Shown here: in pieces, positions 11,480 through 22,314 of the stretch
Position numbering within the stretch: position 1 is the stretch's first letter
Layout of the letters: every line of letters begins with the position of its first letter
Source of the DNA: Doryteuthis pealeii
Lineage: Eukaryota; Mollusca; Cephalopoda; Myopsida; Loliginidae
Length of the DNA: 64,000 nucleotides
Assembly (NCBI GenBank): GCA_023376005.1
Contig: CM042157.1
Location: 56,593,221 to 56,657,220 of the forward strand
Direction of reading: 5' to 3'
Position numbers and translations under genes: made by a program
Notes under the pieces: generated by a model
What the model was told of the DNA's origin: nothing
Database searches by the model: none
The model's input: the letters and a program-made list of their open reading frames with translations, nothing else

Positions 11480-11496
11480 TTGTCTAATAGCCCTAC

Positions 11497-11531
<35 letters not shown>

Positions 11532-12850
11532 TTTGAAATGAAATAAAAATTTAAAGAGGGGGGGAGGGGTTAACTCAAAATAATTTGTCCAAAATTGGGA
11601 GGGGCGAAAGGTTTGAATTAATATATTTTGAACTGAAAATTGTGTTTATAGCAAAATTATTTTGAAACGAAAAAATTAAATTTGGACCAAACGTAAAAAA
11701 TATACTGATGTTGTTTTATTTAAAACTTTAAATTTTCTAAGCTAAAAAATGTTACGTTTTAAAAGTAAAATAACGTTTTGTCGTGGTTGTACTTTCCGTA
11801 ATTTATTTATTTTTTGTTTTGTTTTTTAATAAAGTTTTAACTCAAAGATCTTAAAATTTATCCAGTGAGAAAAGTAAAATAACGTTTTGTCGTGGTCGTA
11901 CTTTGCTTTTCATCAAGATTTGTGGGCGTGTATTTTTTTGTTTTCATAAAAATCTGTGGGCGTGGCTAATTGGCTGAACTCAATCGTGAGGCTGTTGATC
12001 GTACCAAAAGAGTATTACCGCTGATGTTACGTGGTAAATGGCCCGCACAGAAAACTAAATTAAATTGGGACCGGAAGTATAAAGGGTTTGGGGGGGGGGG
12101 CGGTGGTAAATATCCTTTAGATGTAACTCAAAATAATTTGTTACAAAAGACAAAGAAAAAAGTAAATTGAACGTTTTTTAATCGTAAAATTTTACGAAAG
12201 AATTAAATAAAAATGTTTTAAAAATTGAATGGAAGTGAAAGGCTTTCACATGGAAAAAATAACTTAGAAAAGAGAGAGTTTTATTTATCGTAGGGAAATT
12301 TAACTCAGATTAAATTGAATGAATTGGAAGGAAAACGCAACATGACATTGGTGAAATGGCTTGTGAAAATGGACCGGAAGTAAAATAAGTTGACGGTTAG
12401 AGAGGTGGGGATAAATTGCCGTCACAACAAAAATAAATAAACTCAGAATAATTGTCTAAAATGGACAGGAAATTGTCAATTTTTTAAACAACAGAATGGG
12501 GGGTAATTATTTATCGTAAGGAAATTTAACTAGGATTAAATTGAAAGAATTGAAAAGAAACTGCAAAGTAATGTTGGCGAAATAGCTTGTGAAAATGGAC
12601 CGGAAGTATATAAAAATGCCGATGCAGGTGTGTGTGGAGGATAGACGGAAGTAAATGGCCGTCATAGGAAAAAAAGGTAATCCAAAAGGGAGGGAGGTAA
12701 ATTTTGCTTATTTATCGTAAGAAAACGCAACGTACTATTCGAGAAATTGCTTGTGAAAATGGACTGGAATTAAAAATTTGGAGGAAGTGGGGTCGTCAGA
12801 AAAAAAAAGTAACTTACAAAAAATCGTCCAACACGGGAGGAAATATATAA
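11480..12850 (+). repeat. Diverged tandem repeat, unit ~200-220 bp
   Basis: The block 'ttatttatcgtaaggaaatt', 'taactcagattaaattgaa', 'gcttgtgaaaatgga' and 'ccggaagta' recurs at about 12285-12478, 12506-12710 and 12712-12840, with weaker units back to about 11540 and 12050. G-rich for this window. Separately, 'gtaaaataacgttttgtcgt' occurs at 11767 and 11874. The 66-codon plus frame at 11970 lies within the weak units and has no recognisable motif. Confidence 0.7.
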
Positions 12851-13019
12851 AAATCACATTGATAAAAATGAGTATGTTACGAGTAAAACTGATTTCTAAA
12901 TATAAAACATTTTAGCAGATATGCAAATTAGTGGAATAGTGAAAATGAGGCTCTAGGACACGTGATTGGTTTTGACAATAGAGTGTAATGTAAACATTTT
13001 AAACTGAATATTCTATTTC

Positions 13020-13575
13020 TTTGGTAGGGCTCGTCCATTCGGGGCTGTCTCACTACAACTCGTGATACCCGGGTGTAACAAAAATCAGTAATTGCCCCTA
13101 TTACGCAGTGGAGTTCTGCAAGAAACCTCAACATAGGTTTCGGTTTCTTTGATTAATGGCATATCAAACTTTGTGAGTTATTTTATGCCAAAGCTATCCT
13201 CGTACAAGAACAGTAGTGGTACTATTTAACCCATAGCTGGTGAGGTGGTCTTTCCTTTCCCAAAGAAAGTTCGAACTCGCTTACTAAGTTGGATATTTAC
13301 CACGTACCCCACGTGTACGTGTTAGGCATAAAGCCCTATTAATGTGGGACCACCCACGAACCGAAGATCATGCGAGACGGGTGCTAAAAAATGCGTTCAT
13401 CCCGTCGGCATTCCCCTTCAAGGGATGCGCCCCAGGCAACCGGGCAATAAACCCAACCCTGCACCTTTAAATCGAGGAAGCAGGTCCTGTGAGTGCTCCC
13501 CCTTAAAGAATTGAAAGAAAGATTATGCTTATGATGAAGAGGACAATGGACACTATTGATTATCTGTAAGAGGAT

Positions 13576-13576
<1 letters not shown>
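13020..13576. other. Locally GC-richer unassigned segment
   Basis: More CpG and G+C than its surroundings. The minus strand contains B-box-like 'gagttcgaact' at 13270-13280, so it may be an unrecognised tRNA-derived repeat. A minus frame ending at 13384 has a balanced stretch (VQGWVYCPVAWGASLEGE) but runs upstream into the (AC)n/(GTAC)n tract, so I do not call a gene. Confidence 0.35.
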
Positions 13577-13606
<30 letters not shown>

Positions 13607-13640
13607 GTACGTACGTACGTACGTACATACATACATACCA
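13577..13640. repeat. Compound microsatellite (AC)n, (GTAC)n, (ATAC)n
   Basis: Three simple repeats in direct succession, next to a SINE family 2 end. Confidence 0.95.
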
Positions 13641-14125
13641 ACCAACCCCCATCGCACGAGTAGAATGTGACACAAGGTCAATTTCTTAACCCTTTATCTA
13701 TCAGAGCGCCCGAAAACGCCAAAGATCGTCAGGTCTTAGAAAATGGTTTAGAGTTTAAAAAAGAGAAATGAATTAAATGAATATATTTCTATTCAGTAAT
13801 AAAGAATCAGGGATATGATACTATAACTTGTCAACCATTTGGAACATGGCTATTGTGGATGGCAGAGGTAGATAGAGTTCAGTTTAGTTTAACAGGTTTG
13901 AATTCAGAGTTTTCCTTCTCCTAGACTGGTTGCTTAACCAAAGTTAAAGAACCCAGTCTGTCCTATTATTTACCATTAGCTAGAAGGAGAATAGTTTATA
14001 TATATATACTTTCCCAAGGGTATTAACGCTATGAGAGAATTGCAAACAGCCTCGTCCAGGAATTGAACACGGATGCCAAAGTTCATTTCATAGGACGATA
14101 ACCATTACACCACGCGCCTCCATGA
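13640..14125 (-). mobile_element. SINE family 2, minus, split by a TTAA MITE
   Basis: The SINE runs 13640-13689 ('gtgacacaaggtcaatttct') and resumes at about 13878-14125 ('gtttaacaggtttgaattca' to 'gataaccattacacc'). The interruption starts at a TTAA. Confidence 0.8.
13690..13876. mobile_element. TTAA-targeted MITE (family T1), copy 1
   Basis: Begins CCCTTTATCT right after TTAA (13686-13689). Its interior matches 57365-57564, including 'aaatggtttagagttt', 'gaaatgaattaaatgaatat' and 'atttctattcagta'. The right terminus is degraded. The TTAA target and CCC start are those of piggyBac-like elements. Confidence 0.65.
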
Positions 14126-14395
14126 TGTAAGATAGGTTATAACATCAAAAATGGACGAAAAATAACTGCAGACAAAAGCTTGAGGAGTTGAGAAAACGAC
14201 TGTTTTTAAGACAGCCCCCATATGTCTGTGGGGGGAAGTGTACGAGTTTCTTCGTGTCTTCTGACCTCAAGTTAACGGGTGCTTCCTTATGTCGGTTATA
14301 AAACAGCTTTCCTACAAGGAAGACCAATTGATAGAAACGTTTCAGCAACCACTTGAAATGTATTACTGTTGTTAATAACAGAATGAACCCGTCAC

Positions 14396-14418
14396 AGAGT
14401 GGTCCGAAAGTCTTGTCA
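14396..14418 (+). mobile_element. Mariner-type terminal sequence at block A edge
   Basis: Reads 'agagtggtccgaaagtc' then 'ttgtcacc', nearly identical to 9474-9500. Starts about ten bases inside the duplication boundary. Counterpart at 28419. Confidence 0.45.
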
Positions 14419-14514
14419 CCTCTACATATTGTTTCAACAATACCATCATGGATTATGATATATAATATAATTTTCTATTTCTAGTGGCTTATTTCATGTA
14501 AAAGTCAGCAGAAT

Positions 14515-14830
14515 GGTCTATTGTCGGTATTAGACGGACAGCAAGGGAGCCTATCCCCTTTTCACTAGCGCTAGACCAGGGAGATTGTTTTGCGTCTGCG
14601 GTTGTGCACTACACCTACCATCAGCTCCCCACTTTACCGCACAGATCCAAACTGTGCTACTCATGCTCTGAGTTGGTGAGGGCTGGTATCGATCCAAGAA
14701 CCATGTGGTTCTGGTGGCAGATGCTCCACCAATCGAGCTAAAATAACCGATAGGGTGGCCTAAAGTCGGTATCAGCAAGACAGTGAGGGACTCTATCCCT
14801 TTTTCACTTGCAATTCCTAGGCGAATGGCC
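14515..14830 (-). mobile_element. SINE family 1, minus, plus a second truncated tail
   Basis: The full body runs 14515-14750 with the tRNA-like head at the right ('caccaatcgagcta'). A second family 1 tail, 'cggtatcagcaagacagtga' onward, abuts it at 14755-14830. This is either two insertions or a partial dimer. Same arrangement at 28540-28855. The 75-codon minus frame here is the SINE. Confidence 0.8.
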
Positions 14831-14839
14831 TCTCTTTAT

Positions 14840-14930
14840 TTTGGTTGTTATTATAGTCATAACATTTTGGCTGTTGTATGTTCAGGCCTTCTTCAAGTGC
14901 CTTGCACTAAGTAGTATTTCCCTATATTCA
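14840..14930 (-). mobile_element. Penelope-like terminus, decayed
   Basis: The minus strand reads 'cttgaagaaggcctg', then 'cagccaaaatgtt', the degenerate form of the CTGAAGA...GGCCGAAACGTT module at 43.8 and 53.0 kb. Core residues are mutated. Counterpart near 28864-28954. Confidence 0.45.
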
Positions 14931-15239
14931 CACTCGGTCTGAATACATACATTGATATTTTTAATGGGAGACAGCTCATAAAATAGGATTATGGATAAAA
15001 AAACAAAAACTGTCCAATCCCATTGGCATTTCCAATTTTGGAATATCCAAGTCATCAGGGATTGGCCTGACCCTGTCCTGCTAAGGAGGAGAAGGGTCAG
15101 ATATAAACAGATTCCAATTGATCTAGCATCATGGGATTCATGTTCATTGTATACAACATTCTTGAATTTTATAGAAATGAAAACTATGTTAGTAAACAAC
15201 ATAATAGCAATATATATTAAAAGAATGGTGGTGTAATGA

Positions 15240-15520
15240 AAGTGCATGGTGTAATGGTTAAAGTCATGGGAAATGAACTCGTAGCCCCAAGTTAAAATCC
15301 TTGATGGGGTAATTGCATTTCATTTAGCACTAATACCCTTGGGAAATGTATGAATCCTACTCTCCCTCCGGCTATGGATAAATAATAGGGCAGACTGGGC
15401 TCTTTAACCTTGGTTAGGCAACCGGTCTAGGAGAAGGAAAACTTAATTCAAACCTGTTGAACTCCGCTTAAGAAATTGACCTTGTGTCACATCCTGCTTG
15501 TGCGGAGGGGTTAGTAAATA
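15240..15520 (+). mobile_element. SINE family 2, plus
   Basis: The tRNA-like head 'catggtgtaatggttaaag' is followed by 'aatacccttgggaaatg', 'ggctatggataaataatagg', 'aaccttggttaggcaacc', 'ctaggagaaggaaaac' and 'ttgaccttgtgtcacatcc', ending in an (AT)n tail. Counterpart 29263-29545. Confidence 0.85.
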
Positions 15521-15787
15521 TATATATTAAAAGAATGGTAACCTGAGTGTTCTAAATGTTGACATAGTAATAGATTCCATGAAAATATACATCTGTAGTT
15601 GAAATCAAGTAACAAGGCCAGTTTAACCAAAACATGATAGGTGGTTACTGCTTGTTCCAACAATAGGAAATCAGTTCAATGCATAGGCATAAAAAAACAT
15701 TTCTCAAGACATAAAAAATAAATTGAGCATTTTTTAAATTTTTTATTTACCGTTTTTTCCAATCATCATACAAATTTTTCGTTGCTC

Positions 15788-15886
15788 TTCCAATATGTGA
15801 TCTACTATTGATCTACTAATCATGGCATGTGATCTACTAGGAAAAAAGACAGGGTTAGGGTTTAATGGGTAGATCACATATTGGAA
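15788..15886. repeat. 16-bp inverted repeat around 'gatctact' repeats
   Basis: 'ttccaatatgtgatct' at 15788-15803 is the exact reverse complement of 15871-15886, with three 'gatctacta' motifs in the loop. Counterpart at about 29817-29916. Confidence 0.8.
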
Positions 15887-15950
15887 TGTAAACAACTCTG
15901 TAGATTACATATTGGAAAAGCACCAATTATTCTTTCATTGTGACTGTAAT

Positions 15951-16280
15951 GCACCCTTAAAAATCTTGTACCTATAAAATAATAGATCTCATACAGACTA
16001 ATTATTACTTGTTTATTTAGAATATTTTTAAACAGTATTTTAAGTTCATGTTATGCATTAAGAATATTTTTTTAAATTAGTACAATTTTAAGAGGGAATT
16101 TACCCTGTTGCCAGGTACTGCTTGACCCATGTATGTGTTGATGCATGCTTAAAAATCTTGTACCCATCAAATAATAGATCTCATACAAATTATTACTTCT
16201 TTCTTTAAAATCTTTTGTAAACAGTATTTTAAGTTCATATTCTGCACTAAAAAAATAATTTTTAGAATTAGTAAACTTTT
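15951..16280 (+). repeat. Tandem duplication, unit ~190 bp
   Basis: 'ttaaaaatcttgtacc', 'taatagatctcataca' and 'cagtattttaagttcat' occur in order at 15956-16060 and again at 16149-16240. Diverged. Counterpart at 29985-30315. The long minus frame there is a by-product of the A+T content. Confidence 0.8.
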
Positions 16281-16299
16281 TCTTAAACATAAATGTTTT

Positions 16300-16510
16300 C
16301 TTTCTCCTAGATTGGTTACCTAATCAAAGTTAAGAGCTAAGTTTGCCTTACTGTTTACACATAACTGAAGGAGAGTAATTGCATGCAAACCTTTCCCAAG
16401 GGTATTTGTGCTATGTGAAATGCTACCAGCCTCATCCAGGATTTGAACTATTGCTGTGTCCATTTCCTATGATAATAACCATTACATTATGTGCACCTCC
16501 CATCAGAGTA
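16300..16510 (-). mobile_element. SINE family 2, minus
   Basis: 'ttctcctagattggttacc', 'cctttcccaagggtat', 'gctatgtgaaatgc', 'tcatccaggatttgaac' and 'gataataaccattacat'. Counterpart 30332-30546. The 81-codon plus frame starting at 16379 is this SINE read in reverse. Confidence 0.85.
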
Positions 16511-16629
16511 AGTAATATTGGCAATTTTAATGCTCAACCTTATCAACCTCAGGTCAGGGTCTACATATTGAAGTTTATAGTAACTCAATATCTAATTTCT
16601 ATGCAAGCAAGAGAATTTGATTAAAAATG

Positions 16630-17120
16630 AAATTGTAGCAAATATCATTATTGCTTAACTAATTACATTTGATAAAATTTATACAATAAAAAGATAAAAG
16701 TAGCTATTATAGGATTATTATCCAATTACTTTTAATAAAATACATACAAAAAAAAGAAAGAAATAAGCAATTGTTAATATAGGATTGTTAACTAATTACT
16801 TTTAGTAAAATATATACAAAAAAAAAAGAAAAAAAAAAAAAGAAATAGTCACTAATACAGGATTATCACCTAACTAATTACTTTTAATAAAATCTATACA
16901 AAAAGAAAAAAAAAATGAAACAGTTGCTAATATAGGATTATTGCCTAATAAATAGTGCATATATTTTATTAAATCTATGCATAAAAATATCTAATATAGG
17001 CAATAATCCTATATTATCTAGTTATTCATAGTGGATAAGAAAAATAGCTAAAATAGGATTATTGCCTGATGAATTACTTTTAACAAAAAGTATATGATTT
17101 TTATTAAATGTACACATTAA
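16630..17120 (+). repeat. Tandem array, unit ~85 bp ('aataggattattgcc')
   Basis: Five to six diverged units of 'ctaatataggattattgcct', 'aactaattacttttaata', 'aaatctatacaaaaa'. One segment (16998-17015) is inverted. The left junction of the 4.5 kb partial copy lies in this array. Counterparts 30665-31160 and, from the junction, 23867-24125. Confidence 0.8.
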
Positions 17121-18745
17121 AATCACCTAGCAACAGCATCTTCTTCACCCCCCCCCTACACACACACTGGAGCTGTGTAGATTTAATCTAGTTATTACGC
17201 GGAAATTAATATCCACTTATTCAATAAACGCTATACAAGATTGCGTAAAATAATATGTGCTGTCAAAACCTTAGCAAGGTAAAGTGAAGATAACACAACT
17301 TCTTTTATATATAAAACTTTAAACATTCAGCAGGAATTCAATTTGTGATAAATCAAACGTTACACACATAAACAGGAATATATAAACAATATATAGATAT
17401 GTTTTGAACACACAGAATTTACACACTACGTTCAGCAAATACAGACATTCATATAAAAAATAAATAAATAAAAAATCGAATCATTTCTCAACATAACCTT
17501 ACAAAGGTAAGACACATTTGATCTCCTCCAATATCTTATATAATAATTATATTAATTCAATGCTTCAAATAAAGAGTCTAGTGGAGGTGAAGAAGGCTTT
17601 CCCATTAGGGACCTCTCTTTAAAAATTTTTTTTTTCTTTTAAGAGGTCCTTTGGAAAAGTTTCTTTCATTTATTCCATTCATTTCATATTCCATTCATTA
17701 ATTCATTTTACATTAATTCTTAACTATATATATATTTATATATATATGTGCACATAGACATACAAGTGTTGGTTTATCAAATTGCATGTTTTGTAATAAA
17801 GAAGCAATTTGATTCTCATTTGGACAAAATACCTGGTGATTGACTTGAGCATTTAATTTGGGTGTCCTCATCTGAAAATTTTGTTGGCATAATGATTCTA
17901 CGGAAAATGGATTTGGAAATTTAAAAAAACCAGCTAAAAGATAAAACAAAAAATAAAGTGAAGGAAAAAAAACAAAAAAAAAAATAGCAAAAAAAAAAAC
18001 AAAAACAAAAAACAAAAAAACAAAAAAAAACAAAACATTGAAATAATTATGTTGTACCTGAAATTAGGAAGACAAGTTTCAAAGTCAAAATTGTTGAATA
18101 ATTATATAGTCATCTATTATCTTCAGTTCACAAAAGTAATAATTCCTAAGTTTAACTTGGAAATAGTCTCAAGACTAATATAAATTCTATACTGGAACAA
18201 AGAATGTTTTGGTATACTAGTAGATACAAATACTTTGCAGCAGAGTGCTAAAAATTGATATTATATAGCCGGTTCTACAAAAGATCTACGTAAGTTTCAT
18301 TGACTGCTCTGAACAGCAGTAAACAAGTTATCATGGACCAGTTCATTTACTTCCAGAAAAGGTATGATAGGCTAGTCCATAATATAAGTATAATACCTAA
18401 TGAAAGGTAATAAAAGTTCTTTTTGAGGGGAAATGTGAAAATTCTTGATTTGATATAAAAAATAATGCTGAGATTATAGTGAAAGTTTTCAAATATTCAA
18501 ACTAACAGTGAATGTGTTGATAAATTCAATTTTTACATTATCTACATATCTCCAAAGATAGTCAACATCTTGTTACATTTGAAATATTTAGACTTTCTTT
18601 TTTTTGGGTGTGTGTGTGTAAAATCCTCTCTCTTATTCAAATCCACAAAGGTCAATGGTTCTCATTTCCACTATCCTTGCCTTGGAATATCTTGTTCAAG
18701 TTGCAAAGTTGTCCACAGAATGGATTCAAGATATTTTACTGATAT
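17121..18745. other. Noncoding stretch of block A
   Basis: No gene or identified element. An A-rich tract with (A)n(C) runs at 17935-18040 accounts for the long Phe-rich minus frame. Counterparts 24126-25760 and 31160-32795. Confidence 0.6.
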
Positions 18746-18749
18746 TGTA

Positions 18750-18900
18750 CCCAACCCATTCGCCACAGGTAAAGATGTGACACGAGGTTGCAAGTATGGA
18801 GCATCCATCCGGTGAGGATCAAACTCATTAATTAGTAGTAATGAATCTGCAAGACTAGCTTGTTAACCATTACACCATGATAAGACGCCTTGGATTCAAG
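18750..18900 (-). mobile_element. SINE family 3, minus
   Basis: The minus strand starts with an A-box-like 'tggtgtaatggttaacaagc' and a B-box-like 'gagtttgatcc', then 'gcatggatgctccatacttg'-type sequence and 'acccaacccattcgcc' read on plus. Counterparts 25765-25905 and 32797-32937. Other copies at 20040, 40366-41370 and 63097. The plus 81-codon frame covering it is not a gene. Confidence 0.75.
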
Positions 18901-19099
18901 ATGCAAGTCAATTGTTTTGTTGTGAACAATCACTAGCAGCTTTTATGGAAAAGGGTGAGCCCACTTTTAATCAGCAGGTGGACAGAGTTTTTTCAACATT
19001 TTCTCTAGTCAAGGATGCAGAGTTCAATCCTTGGGAAGATCAACAAAAACAATTTCCACTAAAGTCATATGAAAAGTAAAGAGCATTGTTACACTTGTT

Positions 19100-19235
19100 A
19101 ATTTGCATTCCTGGAAAGCAAGCATGCACAAAAAAGCAGCTGTATGGCCACTTACCCCTATCACACAACCATCCAAGTAAGATGAACAAATACTGGACAT
19201 TGTAGAGAAGTAAAGACAATCTGTGCTGTCATTGT
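19100..19235 (+). mobile_element. LINE C-terminal fragment, frameshifted
   Basis: The plus strand gives CIPGKQHATKKQLYGHLP-like residues followed by TKPSK*DEQ. This matches the C-terminal region seen at 53.7 and 59.8 kb (HPTKKQLYGHLPPI...TIQVR). Counterparts 26105-26240 and 33135-33290. Dead copy with stops. Confidence 0.65.
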
Positions 19236-19339
19236 GATATGATTATGATGAATTTGCCTTTTCACAGTTATTTCACTCTGGATTGAATAAAAGATTCAGT
19301 TTGAAATTTCCTTGATGATTACAAAACTCAACAAAGAAA

Positions 19340-19425
19340 CGTTAAAAAGGCTGGAGGATATACTGGCCGAAATGTTGTGAATATCACAACCTGATGAGAC
19401 AATAGTCCCAAGATATGTAAGTGAT
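19340..19425 (+). mobile_element. Penelope-like terminus with ribozyme-like hairpin
   Basis: 'ggccgaaatgttgtg', then an inverted repeat 'gttgtgaatatcacaac', then CTGATGAGGACAATAGTCC in the other two copies (26402, 33443); copy 1 lacks a G in the stem. CTGATGA followed by GGAC-AATA-GTCC is the first core box plus stem II of a hammerhead ribozyme, but the second box reads AAGA instead of GAAA, so it is probably inactive. Confidence 0.45.
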
Positions 19426-19614
19426 AACAACTCCTCTCAGAAATTTAGACATCTGTAATTCTATTTACCGAATAAAGTATTGTCTTTTACAGCAATTTTT
19501 ACAGGTAACTCTAAATAAAATAAATATAGACAGAATTATGCTGAAGGGAGGGGGGTCTTCTAAGGTAGAAACGAATGTCTAAAATTGGTAGTTAGATGAA
19601 GTGGAAGGGGAAAT

Positions 19615-19825
19615 GGTGCAATTCAGATTCTGTCATCCTGGCTCCTGCCCTAAAAAACGTTTAAAATTATTATAATTACTTGTCGATAAAAAACTTGGAG
19701 GAGGTAAAGTATCGTCTTCAAACTGCTAACCGGTTCATAAAAGTATGGTTCACATTTTCAGCAAGCGCCGCTTAGCGTTTTTTAGGCAGGAGGCAGGACG
19801 ACAAAATCCAAATTGCACTGGGAAA
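19615..19825. mobile_element. Foldback element with ~45-bp terminal inverted repeats
   Basis: 'gtgcaattcagattctgtca' and 'ggctcctgccctaaaaaacg' at the left are the near-reverse-complement of 'cgttttttaggcaggagg' to 'aaattgcac' at the right. In copy 2 (33669-33880) and the partial copy (26635-26850) the 45-bp arms pair better. No ORF. MITE class unknown; target duplication not resolved. Confidence 0.65.
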
Positions 19826-20039
19826 ATACTATTTTACTTGTGTCGATGAGTAAAAATGTGTAATTTATAAATGTCAGAAGTGCATTTTGGTTTGAAATAA
19901 GAAAAAAATGATGAAAAAAAAAAATTCATAAAAATGGAGTCTTGAAACTGAAAAAGATGTTTATGGATATATAAAAAAAAAAAAAAACAAACAAACAAAA
20001 AACAACAACAAAAAACAAGTATACAAGGAATGACAGGCC

Positions 20040-20150
20040 ACCTCACATGGTCTAATGGTTAGCAAGCTAAATTAGCAGACCATTAGTAGAGAGTTTGATT
20101 CTCACTGCGCCTCATACTTCTGGGCTTTGTGCCACATCTAAGCCAAGCTT
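20040..20150 (+). mobile_element. SINE family 3, plus
   Basis: 'atggtctaatggttagcaag' (A-box-like) and 'agagtttgattctcactg' (B-box-like) followed by 'cctcatacttctgg' and 'ttgtgccacatc'. Counterparts 27062-27170 and 34100-34205. Confidence 0.75.
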
Positions 20151-20499
20151 AAAAGAAAAATAAGTATACAAAAAATGAAAAGCAATTTAATATAAAGCAG
20201 CAGAAGACAACATAACAAATGAGATAGAAATGCATTCAGTGTGGAATATTAAAAGCAAACAGGCAACAAAAAAAAAAGTTTTTCAAAAACAAGGGAGGAA
20301 AATTCAAAAGAAAAAAAAGAAGCAAAGAGACAAAATATTTAACAACAATTGTTGCTGCAAGCAGAATAAAAGAATTATATATAAAAATAAAAAATCATAC
20401 ATCAATCAGACCAACATAGCATTTAAGTCTCTCTTCTTTAGTAGCCATATTACATATTTATTCAAATGTTAAAACATATACTGTATATTACTCATGCAT

Positions 20500-21540
20500 C
20501 ATCTGATACTATAAGGAACTATTTGTTGATATTTACAGCTGGAAATTATAGGCATACCAGTTGGCCTAGGCCTAGTCTTAGCCAACTATCTACACACACA
20601 CAATTTGTATCTGCATATGGTGCAACACCCCTAGATATTAGACTAAAATTTAGGTCCTGAAAGTCATATGATAATGCAAGTATATATGTTAGATATTGCA
20701 ATTCCAAAGCAGATGCCTCTACCAATTGAGCTATTTCAGTATCATCCAACCTATTGCTGACTATATTTGTTGACTTTTGCAGCTGGAAATTGTAGGCATA
20801 CTAGTTGGCCTAGGCCTAAGCTTAGCCAACTATTTACATATACAATTTTGTGGAAAAGGTAGACAAACACGGGATGTTGTACGAGATGGATGTTTATTGT
20901 AAGGTAGTGATGTCAACGTTAGACCTTCTTCAGGACGTTGGATTGAGTTCTTGCTTCAAAAGGTGGACATTCTCATGCTAGTGAATTAGGAGGTCATGAA
21001 TAGGGGTGGTCAATTTCTGGTGCTAGTAGAGTGTAAAAGTTGGTAGTGGAGTTCTATTTTTTCTGATGGTGCAACACCCCCAATATTAGGTTAAAATTTA
21101 GGTCTCTGAAAGTGTGCATGATGTACGAATATATATTGTACTATTATTTATTACTTAGCCTAGTCCAAGCCTTGGCCAGATATTTTACACTCCACAAAGA
21201 AAGGTCCGACCTTAATATTAGGTTAAAATTAAGATACTATCAGGGACGATTTGTTGACTTTCAACAACTGGAAATTGTAGGTGTACCTGGGCCAACTATT
21301 ATAATCACAAAAGGATGTACCTCACGTATGGTGCGACCCCTCTAATATTAATCTAAAATTCAGAACTACCAGAACTATACACGAGATACAAACTAAGTCC
21401 AGCTTTGCCCATTATTTACACACATAAGTTTTGTATTTTGTGTATAGTGTGACCCTTCCCCCCACTTAAATATTAGGCTAAAATCTATGTCTCAGAAAGT
21501 CGCATGATACACAAGTATATACGAGTGATTATTCTTCAGC
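20500..21540 (+). repeat. Diverged tandem array, unit ~240 bp, with an insertion
   Basis: The unit contains 'gctggaaattgtaggcat', 'ttggcctaggccta', 'ttagccaactatttacac', 'atggtgcaacacccc', 'aatattaggctaaaattta' and 'gtctctgaaagt'. Four to five units are recognisable. Unit 2 is interrupted at 20862-21060 by a Penelope-like fragment. Counterparts 27540-28401 (cut short) and 34565-35590. Confidence 0.8.
20862..21060 (-). mobile_element. Penelope-like fragment inserted in the array
   Basis: 'gtagacaaacacgggatgtt', 'gatggatgtttattgta', 'gatgtcaacgttagacc', 'cttcttcaggacgttgg' and 'ttgagttcttgcttca' match 56925-57045. Compared with that copy, the stem II/GAAA section of the hammerhead-like core is missing. 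Counterparts 27888-28090 and 34925-35115. Confidence 0.7.
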
Positions 21541-21649
21541 AAGACTTTCAATTTATCAAACATGCACTTTTCTTTGTTGCTTTTTTAAAAACATTTTTAT
21601 TTAATAATTTTAAGGTGCCCATAATTCCGTGTGCACTTTAAAGTGCACA

Positions 21650-21671
21650 CTGACTTTGTGGACGGCCTGTA
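21650..21671. repeat. 22-bp perfect palindrome
   Basis: GTGTGCACTTTAAAGTGCAC plus AC, exactly self-complementary, retained in copy 2 near 35698-35719. No flanking gene suggests an operator role. Confidence 0.8.
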
Positions 21672-21869
21672 TAGCATCTGCTGGTTCCTGGTTTAACATG
21701 ATCGGCTGAAGGACATTCTGCAGATGGACATTTAACCAAACGGACAAACAATGACCCATACTCTTTAAACATTCATGGCCATTTTATTTTATGCAGCAAT
21801 TTTCTTTTTTTCTATAAAGCAATTAGATTACAATTAATATCTTTTTATGCTAATACAGAATTTTCTATC

Positions 21870-22000
21870 AGGCAATTTTTTTTTTTTTTTTTTAACTTTT
21901 TGTAGTTTTTATGGTTTCTTTAATAAAATAGTTATACTGAAAAGAAAAAAAATAACTGAGAAAAAAAACTGAGAAAAAAAAAAAAAGAAAAAAAAAAGGC
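21870..22000. repeat. T-rich and A-rich homopolymer tracts
   Basis: A T-run followed by A-runs with scattered G. Length differs strongly from copy 2 (35945-36068), as expected for homopolymer error or slippage. Confidence 0.85.
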
Positions 22001-22314
22001 CACATTTATTTAGTTATATGCCCATTTCATAAAATGTCCATTAGTCATGTGACCAGCAATGTATATAGACACAGTTGAGTGAATAAATGGTCAAATGAAC
22101 AAACTTTTCATTGTAAATATTCTTAATTGCACCAATCAGTAAAGAGCAGTTGAACTGAGAGTTGACAATAGAGCAGGTAGCCGCGGGAAGGTACTGAATG
22201 AACCGAAAATGTATGAAGATATTAAACACTCGAGTTAATCATAGAGAAATATGAGAACAGGCTAGAATTAATTTCTTAAGAGCAATAGCAGTAGATAAAA
22301 ATTGTTACATTGTA

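Noticed and set aside
14551..14778. 75-codon minus frame identical in both full copies of block A
   Set aside because: It lies entirely in SINE family 1 and is conserved only because the block is duplicated.
15855..15870. 'gggttagggttt' as an internal telomeric repeat
   Set aside because: Fewer than two TTAGGG units; expected by chance in 64 kb.
16379..16624. 81-codon plus frame conserved in two copies
   Set aside because: It is antisense SINE family 2 followed by noncoding sequence.
18570..18815. 81-codon plus frame conserved between copies of block A
   Set aside because: Its 3' half is SINE family 3 and its 5' half has no motif. Identity between copies reflects recent duplication, and the third copy is broken.
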